A DNA stretch of 15,859 bases from DATBDM01 sp034664425 (GTDB taxonomy: Bacteria > Actinomycetota > Thermoleophilia > Solirubrobacterales > Solirubrobacteraceae). The notes below the pieces were generated by a model. That model searched no databases and was not told the DNA's origin. It saw nothing but the letters and a program-made list of their open reading frames with translations. Location of the stretch: assembly GCA_034664425.1 (NCBI GenBank), contig JAXDHR010000176.1:1-15859 (forward strand), in the 5' to 3' direction. Below are positions 8,652-15,859 of this stretch, in pieces (positions within the stretch are counted from its first letter, which is position 1; the number at the start of each line of letters is the position of its first letter). The position numbers were made by a program, and so were the translations under genes.

Positions 8652-8692
8652 CTCGCCCCCCGGGGAGACCTAGTGTCGAATCAGGACACTAG
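8652..8692 (-). terminator. Inverted repeat plus weaker GC hairpin at the end of the nuo operon
   Basis: CTAGTGTC at 8670-8677 and GACACTAG at 8685-8692 form a perfect 8-bp inverted repeat around a 7-base loop; the distal arm contains the nuoN stop codon. Continuing along the minus strand, 8652-8667 can form a second, imperfect GC hairpin (CTC and CCC arms pairing with GGG and GAG). There is no U-run, which is common for actinobacterial terminators. Position favours termination or transcript-end stabilisation of the nuo operon. Because the perfect repeat also lies upstream of the next gene (start 8624), an operator for a dimeric regulator is the main alternative. Confidence 0.45.
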
Positions 8693-10299
8693 ACCAGGTT
8701 GACCAGCGCCGCGCCCGCGTCACGCGCGACGTCGAAGAGCGGCGAGGGGTAGATGCCAAAGACGACGGTCGCCGCGGCGCACAGCAGCGCGACCGCGATC
8801 ACCTCGGGCTGCGCCAGCCGCGTGCCGAGCGGCTGCTCCGCGCGCGCCGCGTCCTCCGCGTCGGCCTCGATCGAGCCGCCGGCCATGACCGGCCGCGGCG
8901 ACGGATCCCCGCCCCGGCCCGTCGTCAGTGCCGCCAGCCGTCCTTCGCCCTCGCTCGGGGCGCGCATCCAGACCGCTGCGATCACCCGCAGGTAGTAGGC
9001 GAGCGAGATCGCCGAGCCGAGGACGATGAAGACGGCGAGCCAGGCGTACCCGTTGTCGACTGCCGCGTCGATCAGGTAGAGCTTTCCGAAGAAGCCCATC
9101 GTGGCGGGGAAGCCCGCGAGCGAGAGCATCGCGATCGTCATCGGCCAGGCCAGCAACGGCCGCGACGCGCCGGTCCCGTACAGCGACGCGATGTCGTCGC
9201 CGAGCCCGCTCTCGCGCTCGCGGATCGTGACCACGGCGAACGCGGTCAGGTTCATCAGCAGGTAGGCCGCGAGGTAGAAGACCACGGCCTGCACGCCGAG
9301 CTTCGTCGAGACGACGACGCCCGCGAGCAAGTAGCCGGCCTGCCCGACGGAGGAATAGGCGAGCATGCGCTTGAGCGAGCTCTGCCCGATGGCGCCGACG
9401 TTGCCGACGACGATCGTGATCGCCGCCAGCACCGCCATGACCGGGCCCCAGGTGCCGGCCGCGTCGATCAGGCCGACGTCGAAGAGCCGCAGCAGCACGC
9501 CGAACGCAGCCGCCTTCGTCGCCACCGCCATGAAGCCGGTGATCGGCGTGGGCGCGCCCTCGTAGACATCCGGCGTCCACTGGTGGAACGGCGCGACGGA
9601 CGCCTTGAAGGCGAGGCCGGCGACGATCAGCGCGACGCCCGTCAGCAGCAGCGTGTCGTTGCGCAGCGACCCCGCGCGGGCGGCGATGACCGTCAGCGAC
9701 GTGTCGCCGACCGCGCCGTAGAGCAGCGCGAGCCCGTAGAGCAGCGTCGCCGATCCGACCGACCCGATGATCAGGTACTTGAGGCCGGACTCGAGCGAGT
9801 GCTCGCGGCGCATCCGCGTCGCGCAGAGCACGTAGAGCGGGATCGAGAGCAGCTCGAAGCCGATGAACAGCACGACGAGGTTCGCGGCGGCCACCAGCAC
9901 GACCATGCCGAGCACCGACAGCAGCAGGAGCGTGAAGTACTCGCCCTCACCCGCCTCGGTGACGGCCACCTCGCGCCAGGACATCAGCACGGCGGCGATC
10001 CCGCCGGCGCAGAAGAGCATCGTCAGCGCGCGCGTCAGGTCGTCCATCGCGAGCGCGCCGTCGACGATGATGCGGTTCTCGCCCCATTGCCAGATGCTCA
10101 GGCCGGCGGTGACCGCCAGCGTGAGGATCGCGAGCGCCGGAACGCCGTGGCGGCGCATCCAGGGCGAGCGCAGCAGCCCGGCGAGGAGCACGATGCACGC
10201 GCCCGCCGTGAGCGCGACGATCACCGACATCGAGCCCCAGTCGATGTGCGGAGCCGTGGCCGGCGGCGCGCCGCCGGCGGCGGCGAGGAGCCCGATCAT
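8689..10299 (-). CDS. nuoN: NADH-quinone oxidoreductase subunit N
   Basis: A 536-residue membrane protein with about 14 helices, one of three antiporter-like subunits that carry protons in complex I. Landmarks are Glu149 in GFELLSIPLY (the conserved TM5 glutamate), Lys174 in SGLKYLIIGS, Lys231 in GLAFKASVAPFHQW followed by TPDVYEGAPTP, SLKRMLAYSSVGQAGY, and LSLAGFPATMGFFGKLYL. All expected charged residues are kept, unlike NuoL and NuoM in this operon. A hydrophilic stretch of about 50 residues (446-498), rich in Gly, Ala, Glu and Arg, sits before the last helix and looks longer than usual. The start ATG overlaps the nuoM stop (ATGA), implying coupled translation. It is the last nuo gene, followed by an inverted repeat that overlaps its stop codon. 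Confidence 0.96.
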   Translation of the reverse strand: MIGLLAAAGGAPPATAPHIDWGSMSVIVALTAGACIVLLAGLLRSPWMRRHGVPALAILTLAVTAGLSIWQWGENRIIVDGALAMDDLTRALTMLFCAGGIAAVLMSWREVAVTEAGEGEYFTLLLLSVLGMVVLVAAANLVVLFIGFELLSIPLYVLCATRMRREHSLESGLKYLIIGSVGSATLLYGLALLYGAVGDTSLTVIAARAGSLRNDTLLLTGVALIVAGLAFKASVAPFHQWTPDVYEGAPTPITGFMAVATKAAAFGVLLRLFDVGLIDAAGTWGPVMAVLAAITIVVGNVGAIGQSSLKRMLAYSSVGQAGYLLAGVVVSTKLGVQAVVFYLAAYLLMNLTAFAVVTIRERESGLGDDIASLYGTGASRPLLAWPMTIAMLSLAGFPATMGFFGKLYLIDAAVDNGYAWLAVFIVLGSAISLAYYLRVIAAVWMRAPSEGEGRLAALTTGRGGDPSPRPVMAGGSIEADAEDAARAEQPLGTRLAQPEVIAVALLCAAATVVFGIYPSPLFDVARDAGAALVNLV

Positions 10300-11822
10300 G
10301 GCGTGACCGCCTGGGTCGAGGCGGTCTGGTCGGCCGCGGCGGTCTGCGCGCCGCCCCGGACGGCTTGGTGCACGGACGCGCGGACGGCCCGCTGCCCGTC
10401 GTGCAGCGCCTGCTGCGGATACAGGGCAAAGGCGATGACCGCCGCGATCAGCGGCACGAGCACGAGCGCGTCGCTCCAGCGCAGGTCACCGCGCGCCACC
10501 GCCCGTCCCGGCCGGTTGTGCATCGCGCGGATGTAGAACCGCAGCGCGTAGACCGAGGCGAGCACGACGCCGATCGAGGCGATGATCGAGACCGCCACGG
10601 CACTCTTGAAGGTCCCGAGCAGGATCAGGAACTCGCCGACGAAGTTCGCCGAGCCGGGGATCGCCAGCGTCGCGAAGGTGGCGACCAGGAACAGCGTGGC
10701 GAGCACCGGGGCGCGCAGCGCGATCCCGCCCATGTCGCGGATGTCCTCCGAGGCCGTGCGCTCGGCGAGCAGCATCACGATGAAGAACATCGGCGCCACC
10801 ACGAGGCCGTGGTTGACCGCCTGCAGCAGCGCGCCCTGGGCCCCGGTGCCCTGCGGGTCGAGCGCGAAGATCCCGAGCGTGATGAAGCCGAGCTGCGCGA
10901 CCGAGGAGTAGCCGAGGATCAGGCGCGCGTTGGTCTGCGTGAAGGCGACGATCGAGCCGTAGAGGATCGAGAGCAGCGCGAGCACGAAGAAGATCGTCTG
11001 CCAGTCGTGAACCGGCGAAGGGAACAGCGGCAGCGCGATGCGCAGGAAGCCGTACGCGGCGACCTTCGAGACGACGCCGGAGAACACCGCGAGCGCGGGC
11101 AGCGGCATGTTGCCGTACGCGTCGGGCATCCAGCCATGGAACGGGAAGGCCGGCATCTTGATCAGGAACGCGAGGGCGAAGCCGATGAAGACCCAGCGCT
11201 GCGTGGTCTCGGGCAGCAGGTTGCGCTGGAGATCGGAGAGCACGAAGGTCAGCTGGCCGGGGCCGCGCGCCGAGAGCACGGCGGTGGCCACCGCGGCGGC
11301 GAGCATCAGCAGCGAGCCGACCAGCGTGTAGATGACCATCTTGAGCGCCGCGGAGGTCCGGTTCGGGCCGCCCCAGATGCCGACGAGGAAGTAGAACGGG
11401 ACCAGCATCAGGTCGAAGAAGAGGACGAACAGCGCCAGGTCCTGGGCCAAAAAGGCGCCGAGCACGGCGGTCTCGGCGATCCCGAGGTGGAGCGCGAACA
11501 GCTTCGCTCGAGGCACGGGGCGCAGCAGCAGCCACAGCGTCGAGGCCAGGAACAGCAGCGTGGTCAGCGCGACGAGCCACAGGTTCAGGCCGTCGACCCC
11601 GAGTTTGTAGTGGATGCCCATCGCCGGGATCCAGTTGTCGTCCGTGACGTACTGCAGCCCACCGCGGACGCTGTCGTAGTCGAACAGCATCAGGACCGCG
11701 TAGACCAGCGGGCCGAGCGCGCCGACGAGCGCGAAGGCCGCCGACGAGCGGCCCGGCGCGAACGAGCCGAGGAGGGCGAGCGCGAGCGGCCAGACGAGCA
11801 GGATGGTCAGGTGGATGGTCAT
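10296..11822 (-). CDS. nuoM: NADH-quinone oxidoreductase subunit M (divergent)
   Basis: A 508-residue antiporter-like proton channel subunit of complex I. Alignment by eye to E. coli NuoM places Lys222 (LIKMPAFPFHGWMPDA), Lys253 (VVSKVAAYGFLR) and Glu396 (NFVGEFLIL) at the essential K234, K265 and E407. The TM5 glutamate (E144) is replaced by Asp137 in LFFDLMLVPFYFL. Two other usually well-kept stretches also differ: PDAYGNMPLP instead of PDAHxxAPT, and NARLILGYSSVAQ in place of DxKRxIAYSSxxH. The tail is an extra polar segment rich in Gln, Ala and Thr. The start chosen is the ATG at 11822 (MTIHLT), which overlaps the nuoL stop in an ATGA; the longer open frame upstream is antisense-style shadow inside nuoL. 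Identity is certain; the divergence probably reflects lineage but was not checked. Confidence 0.95.
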   Translation of the reverse strand: MTIHLTILLVWPLALALLGSFAPGRSSAAFALVGALGPLVYAVLMLFDYDSVRGGLQYVTDDNWIPAMGIHYKLGVDGLNLWLVALTTLLFLASTLWLLLRPVPRAKLFALHLGIAETAVLGAFLAQDLALFVLFFDLMLVPFYFLVGIWGGPNRTSAALKMVIYTLVGSLLMLAAAVATAVLSARGPGQLTFVLSDLQRNLLPETTQRWVFIGFALAFLIKMPAFPFHGWMPDAYGNMPLPALAVFSGVVSKVAAYGFLRIALPLFPSPVHDWQTIFFVLALLSILYGSIVAFTQTNARLILGYSSVAQLGFITLGIFALDPQGTGAQGALLQAVNHGLVVAPMFFIVMLLAERTASEDIRDMGGIALRAPVLATLFLVATFATLAIPGSANFVGEFLILLGTFKSAVAVSIIASIGVVLASVYALRFYIRAMHNRPGRAVARGDLRWSDALVLVPLIAAVIAFALYPQQALHDGQRAVRASVHQAVRGGAQTAAADQTASTQAVTP

Positions 11823-13831
11823 GCCGAGATCAGGAAGTAGGCGCCCAGGCCGGTGAGCCCGACGAGCAGCAGCGCGGCGTAGTAGCGCAGGTAGCCCGAC
11901 TGCCCGGCACGCACGGCCGAGCCGGCGGCACGCACGAGGCCCGATGCCCCGCCGACGAGCGCCCCGGAGATCACGACCCGCTCGATCGTCGAGGCGCCGA
12001 AGCGCCCGGCCCAGCCCCACGGGCGGACGACCAGCAGGTCGATCGCCTCGTCGAAGTACCACTTGTTGACGAACAGCCGGTGTGCGAAGCCGAAGCGCGC
12101 CTGGATCGCGGCCGGCCGCTCGGGATGCAGCACGTACAGGCTGTAGGCGATGAGGATGCCGAGCGCCGAGATGGCCGCGCCGATCACCAGGCCGATCACC
12201 GCCAGCTCTCCGGACGGCTCGAACTGCGCGTACGCCTTCGAGTTCGCGAAGGCCGGCTCCAGGAACGAGCGCAGGGCGTTCGTGACGTGCGGGATCTGGA
12301 TCAGGCCGCCGATGATCGCCAGCACGGCGAGCGTGCCCATCGCGGCCTTCATCGGCCACTCGCGCTCGGCGATCAGGTGCTCGGGGCCGGGGAAGCCGAC
12401 GTCGGTGTCCTCCTCCTCGCCCGTCGCCGGGTTCGTCGGCACGTCGACGTGGTGGACGTGGCCGTGCTCCAGCTCGAGCGCCTCCGGGCAGGGATCGCCG
12501 AAGAAGGCCCGGAAGATCATCCGGAACGTGTAGATCGCGGTCAGCAGCGAGCCGACGTAGCCCGCGATGCCCAGCGCGATGTGCCAGTGGCCCTCGCTGA
12601 GGTCCGTGGCGATGATGTCGTCCTTGGAGAAGAAGCCCGAGAACGGCGGGAAGCCCGACAGCGCGAGGCCGCCGATGACCATGCATCCGAACGTGAACGG
12701 CATCGCCTTGCGAAAGCCCGACATGCGGTCGAGGTCCTGGACGCCGCCCATCGCCGAGATCACCGAGCCGGCCGCCATGAACAGCAGCGCCTTGAAGAAC
12801 GCGTGCGTCATCAGGTGGAACATCCCGGCCATGTAGGCCGCGGAGGAGACGGCCATGATCATGTAGCCGATCTGGGACATCGTCGAGTAGGCGATGACGC
12901 GCTTCAGGTCCGTGACCACGAGGCCGATCGTGGCCGCGATCAGCAGCGTTAGGCAGCCGATGATCGCGCCGACGTCGGCGGCGGTCGGGGCCTGCTCGAA
13001 CAGCGGGTGCATGCGCGCGATCAGGTAGACCCCGGCGGTGACCATCGTCGCCGCGTGGATCAGCGCGGAGACCGGCGTCGGGCCCTCCATCGCGTCGGGG
13101 AGCCAGGTGTGCAGCGGGATCTGGGCGGACTTCGCGAAGGCGCCGACCAGCAGCAGGACGCAGCCCGCGACCAGCGACGCGTCGTTGTGCGAGAAGGCGT
13201 GGCCGACGGCGGCGAACGTCTTCAGGAAGTCGAGCGTGCCGGTGCCGCGGAAGATGAAGAACGTGCCGAGCACGAGCCCGACGTCGCCGGCGACGTTGAT
13301 GACGAACGCCTTGATGCCCGCCGCGGTCGCCGTCGTGCGGCGGTACCAGAACGAGATCAGCATGTACGACGCCGCGCCGACGAACGCCCAGCCGATGATC
13401 AGGATCACGAAGTTGCCCGCGAGGACGAGCAGCAGCATGCTGAACACGAAGAAGTTCAGGTACGCGAAGAAGCGGGTGTAGCCGCGGTCGCCCCGCATGT
13501 AGGCGACCGAGTACAGGTGGATCAGCGTCGACACGCCCGAGACGATCAGGATCATCATGCAGCTCAGCGGGTCGATCAGCAGCGAGACCTGCGCGTCGAT
13601 CCCGGCCGCCCTGGCGTAGTTCCAGCCGACGGCGACCACCTGCTTCGCGTCGTCGGGCGCCGACTGGAGCTTGGCGAAGACGCCGACGGCGGCCGCGAAC
13701 GACAGCGCGATGGCCAGCGTGCCGATGACGCCGTGCGCCCGCTGGGGCAGCACCTTGAAGGTGAGGCCGATCACGACCATCCCCGCGAGCGGGAAGGCCA
13801 GCACGAGCCAGGCGAAGGTCTCGAGGCTCAT
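11819..13831 (-). CDS. nuoL: NADH-quinone oxidoreductase subunit L
   Basis: A 670-residue subunit, the most distal antiporter-like proton channel of complex I, with the long C-terminal lateral helix expected for the family. Asp183, Lys234 (GAFAKSAQIPLHTWLPDAMEGPTPVSALIHAATM) and His259 align at a constant offset of +5 with E. coli D178, K229 and H254, and TDLKRVIAYSTMSQIGYM is normal. At the same offset the conserved TM5 Glu144 becomes Ala149: the usual GWEGVGL reads GWAFVGA, and no acidic residue occurs from 127 to 163. A polar loop near 450-485 contains a small His cluster (H456, H458, H460, H461) and an acidic run. The ATG at 13831 overlaps the nuoK stop (ATGA); open frame upstream of it lies inside nuoK and is rejected. 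Confidence 0.96.
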   Translation of the reverse strand: MSLETFAWLVLAFPLAGMVVIGLTFKVLPQRAHGVIGTLAIALSFAAAVGVFAKLQSAPDDAKQVVAVGWNYARAAGIDAQVSLLIDPLSCMMILIVSGVSTLIHLYSVAYMRGDRGYTRFFAYLNFFVFSMLLLVLAGNFVILIIGWAFVGAASYMLISFWYRRTTATAAGIKAFVINVAGDVGLVLGTFFIFRGTGTLDFLKTFAAVGHAFSHNDASLVAGCVLLLVGAFAKSAQIPLHTWLPDAMEGPTPVSALIHAATMVTAGVYLIARMHPLFEQAPTAADVGAIIGCLTLLIAATIGLVVTDLKRVIAYSTMSQIGYMIMAVSSAAYMAGMFHLMTHAFFKALLFMAAGSVISAMGGVQDLDRMSGFRKAMPFTFGCMVIGGLALSGFPPFSGFFSKDDIIATDLSEGHWHIALGIAGYVGSLLTAIYTFRMIFRAFFGDPCPEALELEHGHVHHVDVPTNPATGEEEDTDVGFPGPEHLIAEREWPMKAAMGTLAVLAIIGGLIQIPHVTNALRSFLEPAFANSKAYAQFEPSGELAVIGLVIGAAISALGILIAYSLYVLHPERPAAIQARFGFAHRLFVNKWYFDEAIDLLVVRPWGWAGRFGASTIERVVISGALVGGASGLVRAAGSAVRAGQSGYLRYYAALLLVGLTGLGAYFLISA

Positions 13832-14127
13832 CCCTGGAGCTCCCGGAGCTCGTCGACGTCGACCGGGAGCCGGCGCCGGTAGATCGCCACGATCAGCCCG
13901 AGGCCGACGGCGACCTCGCAGGCGGCGACGACCATCACGATCAGCGCGAAGACCTGGCCGTCCTCGTTGCCGTGCATTCGCGCGAAGGCGACCAGCGCGA
14001 GGTTGGCGGCGTTGAGCATCAGCTCGAGGCACAGCAGGATTACGAGCGGATTGCGGCGCACGAGGATGCCGCCGGCGCCGATCGCGAAGATCAGCGCGGA
14101 GACGATCAGATACCAGGCGATGCTCAT
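13828..14127 (-). CDS. nuoK: NADH-quinone oxidoreductase subunit K
   Basis: A 99-residue, three-helix membrane subunit (ND4L homologue) of complex I; length matches the family. The two membrane glutamates needed for proton transfer are present: Glu35 in LCLELMLNAANLA and Glu71 in MVVAACEVAVGLGL, equivalent to E. coli E36 and E72. It starts in an ATGA overlap with the nuoJ stop and ends in an ATGA overlap with nuoL. Confidence 0.97.
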   Translation of the reverse strand: MSIAWYLIVSALIFAIGAGGILVRRNPLVILLCLELMLNAANLALVAFARMHGNEDGQVFALIVMVVAACEVAVGLGLIVAIYRRRLPVDVDELRELQG

Positions 14128-14756
14128 CGCTGGGCCGGCCCGCCTGCCTCGAGCATCGTCTCCGGGCGGGTGTCGCCCGCGGTCACCGGACCGCCCGGGC
14201 CGTCGCCGCGCATCAGCTCGCCGACCGACAGCTCGGTCTCGTCGGAGCGCCGGGTCCGCCGGCGGGCGAGGATGACCGCACCCACCGCCGCCACGAGCAG
14301 CAGCAGCGACGCGATCTCGAAGGCGATCAGGAACTTGGTCAGGAACAGCGTCCCGATCTCGCCCGGAGTACCGAACCCGGGCCGGTACGGCGCGCCCTTG
14401 GAGTCGATCGCCTTCAGGCCCGAGCCGAGCACGGCGATCGCCAGCTCGCCGAACAGCGCCACGGCGAAGATCGCCGCGACGACCTTGGCCCTGCCGCCGG
14501 CCGGGCGGGCGAGCGACTGCTCGCCGCCGCCGACGTAGGCGACCACGAAGACGTAGAGCACCATCACCGCGCCCGCGTAGACGATCACCTGCGAGGCGGC
14601 GACGAACTCGGCCCGCAGGAGCAGGAAGAGCGCCGCCAGCGACAGCAGGTGGAAGACCAGCGAGAGCACCGAGTAGAACGGGTCGCGCAGGACCACGGTC
14701 CCGACCGCTCCGCCCACCGCGCCGATCGCGGCGATGAAGAAGAAGACCTCCGACAT
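14124..14756 (-). CDS. nuoJ: NADH-quinone oxidoreductase subunit J
   Basis: A 210-residue membrane subunit (ND6 homologue) of complex I with five predicted helices. Typical stretches are RDPFYSVLSLVFHLLSLA, QVIVYAGAVMVLYVFVV (the TM3 region that changes between alpha and pi helix during turnover in known structures), and FEIASLLLLVAAVGAVILARR. A polar C-terminal tail of roughly 40 residues extends past the last helix, longer than in the E. coli protein. It begins 13 bases after the nuoI stop, the only non-overlapping junction in the visible operon, with no obvious ribosome site. Its stop overlaps the nuoK start. Confidence 0.96.
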   Translation of the reverse strand: MSEVFFFIAAIGAVGGAVGTVVLRDPFYSVLSLVFHLLSLAALFLLLRAEFVAASQVIVYAGAVMVLYVFVVAYVGGGEQSLARPAGGRAKVVAAIFAVALFGELAIAVLGSGLKAIDSKGAPYRPGFGTPGEIGTLFLTKFLIAFEIASLLLLVAAVGAVILARRRTRRSDETELSVGELMRGDGPGGPVTAGDTRPETMLEAGGPAQR

Positions 14757-14769
14757 GCGGCGTGCGAGG

Positions 14770-15303
14770 CTACTCGCCGGCCGACCGCAGCGGCGTGCGG
14801 TCGAGCGGCTCCGCGAGCAGCATCTCCTTCGTGAAGATCAGGTCCGAGCGGTTGTAGTCGGCCATCTCGTAGTCGTGGCCCATGGTGATCGCGTCGAACG
14901 GGCACGCGATCTCGCAGTAGCCGCAGAAGATGCAGCGCGAGAGGTTGATCTCGTAGACGGCGGCGTAGCGCTCGCCCGCGCTGACGCGGTTCTCCGGCGT
15001 GTTCTCGGCGGCGACCACGCGGATGCAATCGGCCGGGCATGCCGCCGCGCAGAGCGAGCAGCCGACGCACTTCTCCAGGCCCGTGTCCTCGAAGCGATGC
15101 AGCTTGTGACGCCCGCGGAAGCGCGGGTAGACGGGGGTCTTCTCCTCGGGGTACTGGATCGTCGTCGTACCCTCGACCAGGCGCGCGAAGGTCGTCTTGA
15201 GGCCCTTGAGCGTCGCCCCGAAGGCACGGTAGGTGCTCGCGGCCGCGCCGGGCCGCGGCGCGCGCTGCACCTCGATGACGTCGGAACCGGGGTCGTACGT
15301 CAT
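14770..15303 (-). CDS. nuoI: NADH-quinone oxidoreductase subunit I (2 x [4Fe-4S])
   Basis: A 177-residue peripheral-arm subunit that passes electrons through iron-sulfur clusters N6a and N6b towards N2 and quinone. Two complete ferredoxin motifs are visible: CVGCSLCAAACP (Cys79, 82, 85, 89) and CIFCGYCEIACP (Cys124, 127, 130, 134). The neighbouring stretch PRFRGRHKLHRFEDTGLEKC is typical. The ATG at 15303 (MTYDPG) is chosen because it overlaps the nuoH stop in an ATGA, like most other junctions here; the longer open frame runs back into nuoH and gives no NuoI-like sequence. Confidence 0.97.
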   Translation of the reverse strand: MTYDPGSDVIEVQRAPRPGAAASTYRAFGATLKGLKTTFARLVEGTTTIQYPEEKTPVYPRFRGRHKLHRFEDTGLEKCVGCSLCAAACPADCIRVVAAENTPENRVSAGERYAAVYEINLSRCIFCGYCEIACPFDAITMGHDYEMADYNRSDLIFTKEMLLAEPLDRTPLRSAGE

Positions 15304-15859
15304 TTCCAGACCACCACCAGGATCGCGGTCGCGAGCGCGTTGACGGTCGCCAGTGGCAGCAGGATCTTCCAGCCGAAGGACATCAGCTGGTCGTAGCGCA
15401 GCCGGGGCAACGTCGCTCGCACCCAGATGAAGAAGAACAGGAAGGCGCACATCTTCACGATCACCACGATCGGGTCGACCCAGTGCGGAGGATCGACGAA
15501 CGGGACGTTCCAGCCGCCGAGGAACAGCGTGGTGATCAGGCCGGAGACGACGACCATGTTCAGGTACTCGGCCGCGAAGAACGCGGCGAAGCGGCCGCCG
15601 CCGTACTCCGTGTTGTAGCCGCCGACGAGCTCCGCATCGGCCTCGGCGAGGTCGAACGGCGCGCGGTTGGTCTCGGCGAAGCCGGCGACCATGAAGATCA
15701 GGAAGCCTACGAACTGCGGGATGATGAACCAGAGGTGGCCAGGGCCCTCCTGGGCCTTGACGATGTCGGTCATCGACAGCGACCCGGTCATCATCACCAC
15801 GCCGACGATCGAGAGACCCTGCGCGACCTCGTAGGAGATCAGCTGGGCGGCGGCGCGCA
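15300..15859 (-). CDS. nuoH: NADH-quinone oxidoreductase subunit H (C-terminal part, cut by window end)
   Basis: The 5' part of the gene lies beyond the window; about 185 C-terminal residues are visible. NuoH (ND1 homologue) forms much of the quinone-access tunnel and links the peripheral and membrane arms of complex I. Recognisable pieces are RAAAQLISYEVAQG at the visible start, FAETNRAPFDLAEADAELVGGYNTEYGG (the conserved acidic loop beside the quinone site, characteristic of the family), AAFFAAEYLNMVVVSGL, and WVRATLPRLRYDQLMSFGWK near the end. Its stop overlaps the nuoI start. The start residue and promoter of the operon are not in view. Confidence 0.97.
   Translation of the reverse strand, partial: RAAAQLISYEVAQGLSIVGVVMMTGSLSMTDIVKAQEGPGHLWFIIPQFVGFLIFMVAGFAETNRAPFDLAEADAELVGGYNTEYGGGRFAAFFAAEYLNMVVVSGLITTLFLGGWNVPFVDPPHWVDPIVVIVKMCAFLFFFIWVRATLPRLRYDQLMSFGWKILLPLATVNALATAILVVVWK

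Noticed and set aside
10365..11840. Long plus-strand open frame opposite nuoM, and similar ones opposite nuoL and nuoN
   Set aside because: Composition dominated by Arg, Glu, Gln, Asp and His, the typical complement of membrane-protein codons; no motif and no plausible ribosome site.

Overview
The window is extremely GC-rich, with codon third positions almost all G or C. It holds 13 tightly packed protein genes and no RNA gene, CRISPR array, insertion sequence or sign of a mobile element. Gene content and sequence style (an actinobacterial-type nuo operon, a duplicated ThyX-like protein, a TgpA-type transglutaminase, a Flp-like secreted protein) suggest a high-GC actinobacterium. Class Thermoleophilia (Solirubrobacterales-like) is my best guess; it is an inference from protein style, not a measured placement.

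Left part (1-3290), small-acid activation: the 3' end of an acetyl-CoA synthetase gene (+) converges, with 6 bases between stops, on a 3-hydroxybutyrate dehydrogenase gene (-). That gene diverges across 66 bp from an AMP-forming acyl-CoA synthetase gene (+). Together these could oxidise 3-hydroxybutyrate and activate acetate and another short- or medium-chain acid to CoA thioesters.

Middle part (3340-8624): a membrane transglutaminase of the TgpA type (+) converges on a two-gene minus-strand group. That group encodes a secreted or pilus-like protein with a textbook Flp/TadE-type N-terminus, then a double-domain ThyX-like protein whose two halves have lost different parts of the ThyX signature.

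Right part (8689-15859): the distal half of a respiratory complex I operon on the minus strand, in transcription order nuoH (cut by the window edge), I, J, K, L, M, N. Five of the six junctions are 4-base ATGA stop/start overlaps, so translation is probably coupled; only I/J has a 13-base gap. An 8-bp perfect inverted repeat overlaps the nuoN stop codon and is followed by a weaker GC hairpin, probably marking the operon end.

I found no evident new multi-gene system. The leads most worth checking are (i) NuoL with Ala in place of the conserved TM5 glutamate, beside an Asp replacement in NuoM, (ii) complementary loss of motifs in the two ThyX halves, and (iii) the uncharacterised Flp-like secreted protein.
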